Below, in pieces: positions 4,636 to 5,885 of a DNA stretch of 5,885 bases (its first letter is position 1; each line of letters begins with the position of its first letter). A program made the position numbers and the translations under genes. The DNA comes from Fibrobacteraceae bacterium (lineage in GTDB: Bacteria > Fibrobacterota > Fibrobacteria > Fibrobacterales > Fibrobacteraceae), in contig JALNVO010000175.1 of assembly GCA_023231365.1 (NCBI GenBank), forward strand, positions 1-5,885, given 5' to 3'. The notes beneath the pieces were generated by a model, which was not told where the DNA came from, did no database searches, and saw only the letters and a program-made list of their open reading frames with translations.

Positions 4636-5748
4636 ATGACCTTTAAAAATACAATCAAAGCCATTGCCATTTCAGCGGGCCTGCTTGCTCTCATCGGTTG
4701 CGGGAGCACTGACAGTTCTTCTAACGCCAAAGAAGAATCCACAAATGCAAAACTCTTTGCCTATGGAGTATCCTCAGATTACAAGAGTGGCGAACTACGC
4801 TTTGGCGATTTGGATAGCCTTGAACTCGGAAGCGATACGCTTGGCTTTGGCGGCGATGCAAAGCTCTTTTCCAATGGAAAATATGTTTACATACTTGCAC
4901 CATCCAACATCACTGTCATCAACGCCTCAGAGGCTTCTAAAGGAGAGAGCGCTATTCTCGCGCAAGTCTCCATCGGGGATTACGCATACCCTGCAAGCAT
5001 CTCATTCAATTCCGATTCTACCGCTTGGCTTATCGAAAACGGAACAACGAATGCAGTGAAGATTGATGCTATCACGCTCGACGCCATCGATACCATTAGC
5101 CTTGCCAAATATGCACAAGAAGGGAGCCTCAGTGCAAATGCAGTCGCAAGCGTCATTACCGGCGATACGCTCGCCATACTGATCGGCCGTTTGGATAATT
5201 ATAACGCTACAGAAGTAGGCCTTGTCGCGCTCTTCAATACAAATAGCGGAAAGCTCCTAGATACGATTCCTCTCAATACGCTGAATCCGACGGCAATGGG
5301 AACTTATAAGGGTAAGTTAATCGTCGCTACTCAAGGCACATATAATGCGAGCTATAGCTGCGATGCGGACTCTTTGCGCGCCCTTGAAAGTGTTGACTTG
5401 AGCAAAAAGAAATCCACAGTTCTTGCCACGGGAAAAGATTTCGGCGGCGGTCTTTACAAGCTCGCAATTGACAGCGAAAGCGGCGTTGCATACGTTTCCG
5501 TATATGCTTCTTATGGTTCAGTGCCACTTGCCGCATACGATTTTACCACAAACAAAGTAACAAATCTCAGCAAAGTAGGCGATGCCGAAGGAGCCCTCTA
5601 TTTTGACAGCGAAAGCGAGCTTCTCTTCGTTGGCGACCGTTCTTATGGGAGTGAGGCTCTCTACGCTTACGACGGGACAAACTTTACAAAAATTAAAGTT
5701 TCTTCCGATGTGCTGCCTTCTTACAGCGCTACAGTAGCCCGCTGGTAA
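4636..5748 (+). CDS. Predicted beta-propeller lipoprotein, BtuG-like candidate in a B12 operon
   Basis: A 370-residue lipoprotein. The signal peptide MTFKNTIKAIAISAGLLALI ends in the lipobox LIGC (19-22), so Cys22 should be lipidated. A Ser/Asn-rich linker (23-37, GSTDSSSNAKEESTN) follows. The rest reads as about seven repeats of roughly 40 residues, each with a hydrophobic strand, a turn and an Asp/Gly-rich loop: about 38-66, 76-110, 117-155, 167-212, 217-262, 270-310 and 314-355. Examples are YVYILAPSNITVINAS, GKLIVATQG, GVAYVSVYASYG and LLFVGDRSYGSEALYAYDG. This is the YncE-like beta-propeller pattern. No catalytic motif is seen, which suits a binding protein. It is the second gene of the B12-riboswitch operon, behind a BtuB-like receptor. 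In Bacteroides, BtuG is a surface propeller lipoprotein that captures B12 for BtuB; a matching role here is inferred from fold and position. It could also be a periplasm-facing accessory protein. Lipoprotein status is secure, the propeller likely, the B12 role tentative. Confidence 0.85.
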   Translation: MTFKNTIKAIAISAGLLALIGCGSTDSSSNAKEESTNAKLFAYGVSSDYKSGELRFGDLDSLELGSDTLGFGGDAKLFSNGKYVYILAPSNITVINASEASKGESAILAQVSIGDYAYPASISFNSDSTAWLIENGTTNAVKIDAITLDAIDTISLAKYAQEGSLSANAVASVITGDTLAILIGRLDNYNATEVGLVALFNTNSGKLLDTIPLNTLNPTAMGTYKGKLIVATQGTYNASYSCDADSLRALESVDLSKKKSTVLATGKDFGGGLYKLAIDSESGVAYVSVYASYGSVPLAAYDFTTNKVTNLSKVGDAEGALYFDSESELLFVGDRSYGSEALYAYDGTNFTKIKVSSDVLPSYSATVARW

Positions 5749-5885
5749 TGATTCTAGGGAATCGTCCGGGGTAACGCTCAATGGTACGCCCTTTCGCAAT
5801 GAGGCGCTCGCCTCACTGTCATTGCAGATGACCTACTCCACTCGGTCATGCAGTTCTGTGCAAGCACGGCCCGTATTCCACTCGT
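5749..5885. other. Intergenic tail with clustered inverted repeats
   Basis: No gene recognised in the last 137 bases. There are three inverted repeats: GATTC/GAATC (5750-5754 and 5759-5763), directly after the lipoprotein stop; a nested structure with GCAATGA (5796-5802) against TCATTGC (5819-5825) enclosing TGAGGCG/CGCCTCA (5800-5806 and 5809-5815); and ATGACC/GGTCAT (5828-5833 and 5844-5849). CCACTCG also occurs twice (5838-5844 and 5878-5884). None is followed by a T run, so no standard terminator is visible for the B12 operon. The density of structure suggests a repeated intergenic element or another transcript-end structure. Confidence 0.45.
5796..5825. repeat. Nested inverted repeat downstream of the B12 operon
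   Basis: The outer arms GCAATGA and TCATTGC match perfectly, as do the inner arms TGAGGCG and CGCCTCA (2-base centre). The two share bases 5800-5802, so they are partly alternative folds. Such dense dyads are typical of short palindromic intergenic repeats, but copy number cannot be judged from one window. Confidence 0.5.

Noticed and set aside
5750..5763. GATTC/GAATC hairpin as the terminator of the B12 operon
   Set aside because: It is only 5 bp and A/T-rich, with no T tract after it.
1..5885. CRISPR array, tRNA or rRNA
   Set aside because: No regularly spaced direct repeats and no tRNA or rRNA signature were seen on either strand.

Overview
The window looks like chromosomal DNA of a Gram-negative, outer-membrane-bearing bacterium. 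The evidence is a TonB-dependent receptor with a signal peptide and a C-terminal phenylalanine, followed by a lipobox-bearing lipoprotein. Base composition is moderate, with A/T-rich spacers. The style, including an A/T-rich promoter region with a TAnnTTTG-like box, would fit the Fibrobacterota/Bacteroidota side of the tree (a Fibrobacter-like organism is my best guess). That assignment is inference; there is no marker gene here.

Layout. Positions 1-149 are non-coding or the extreme 5' end of a leftward gene: a perfect AGGAGGT on the minus strand and a run of nine C/G. Positions 150-1317 are an IS3-family insertion sequence, visibly richer in G+C than its surroundings. It has matching terminal inverted repeats, an intact orfA, and an orfB broken by a frameshift and apparently also by an in-frame internal deletion. 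Positions 1318-1553 are intergenic, with one rightward terminator-like hairpin and two other inverted repeats. Positions 1554-2306 (minus) encode a type I 3-dehydroquinate dehydratase (AroD, shikimate pathway). A short divergent promoter region follows. Next comes a cobalamin riboswitch (about 2352-2532), a BtuB-like TonB-dependent receptor (2562-4613) and, 22 bases later, a 370-residue lipoprotein that reads as a seven-bladed beta-propeller (4636-5748). The last 137 bases are intergenic and full of inverted repeats.

How it works together. The riboswitch, receptor and lipoprotein form a compact B12-repressed uptake unit. When cobalamin is scarce the leader should permit expression of an outer-membrane corrinoid transporter and a lipid-anchored propeller protein. 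The pairing resembles the BtuB-BtuG arrangement of Bacteroides, in which a surface propeller lipoprotein captures B12 and hands it to BtuB. This is the most interesting system in the window. The riboswitch and receptor are recognised directly; the BtuG-like role of the lipoprotein is inferred from fold pattern and position. The IS element is probably no longer autonomous, and AroD is an ordinary housekeeping gene transcribed the other way.
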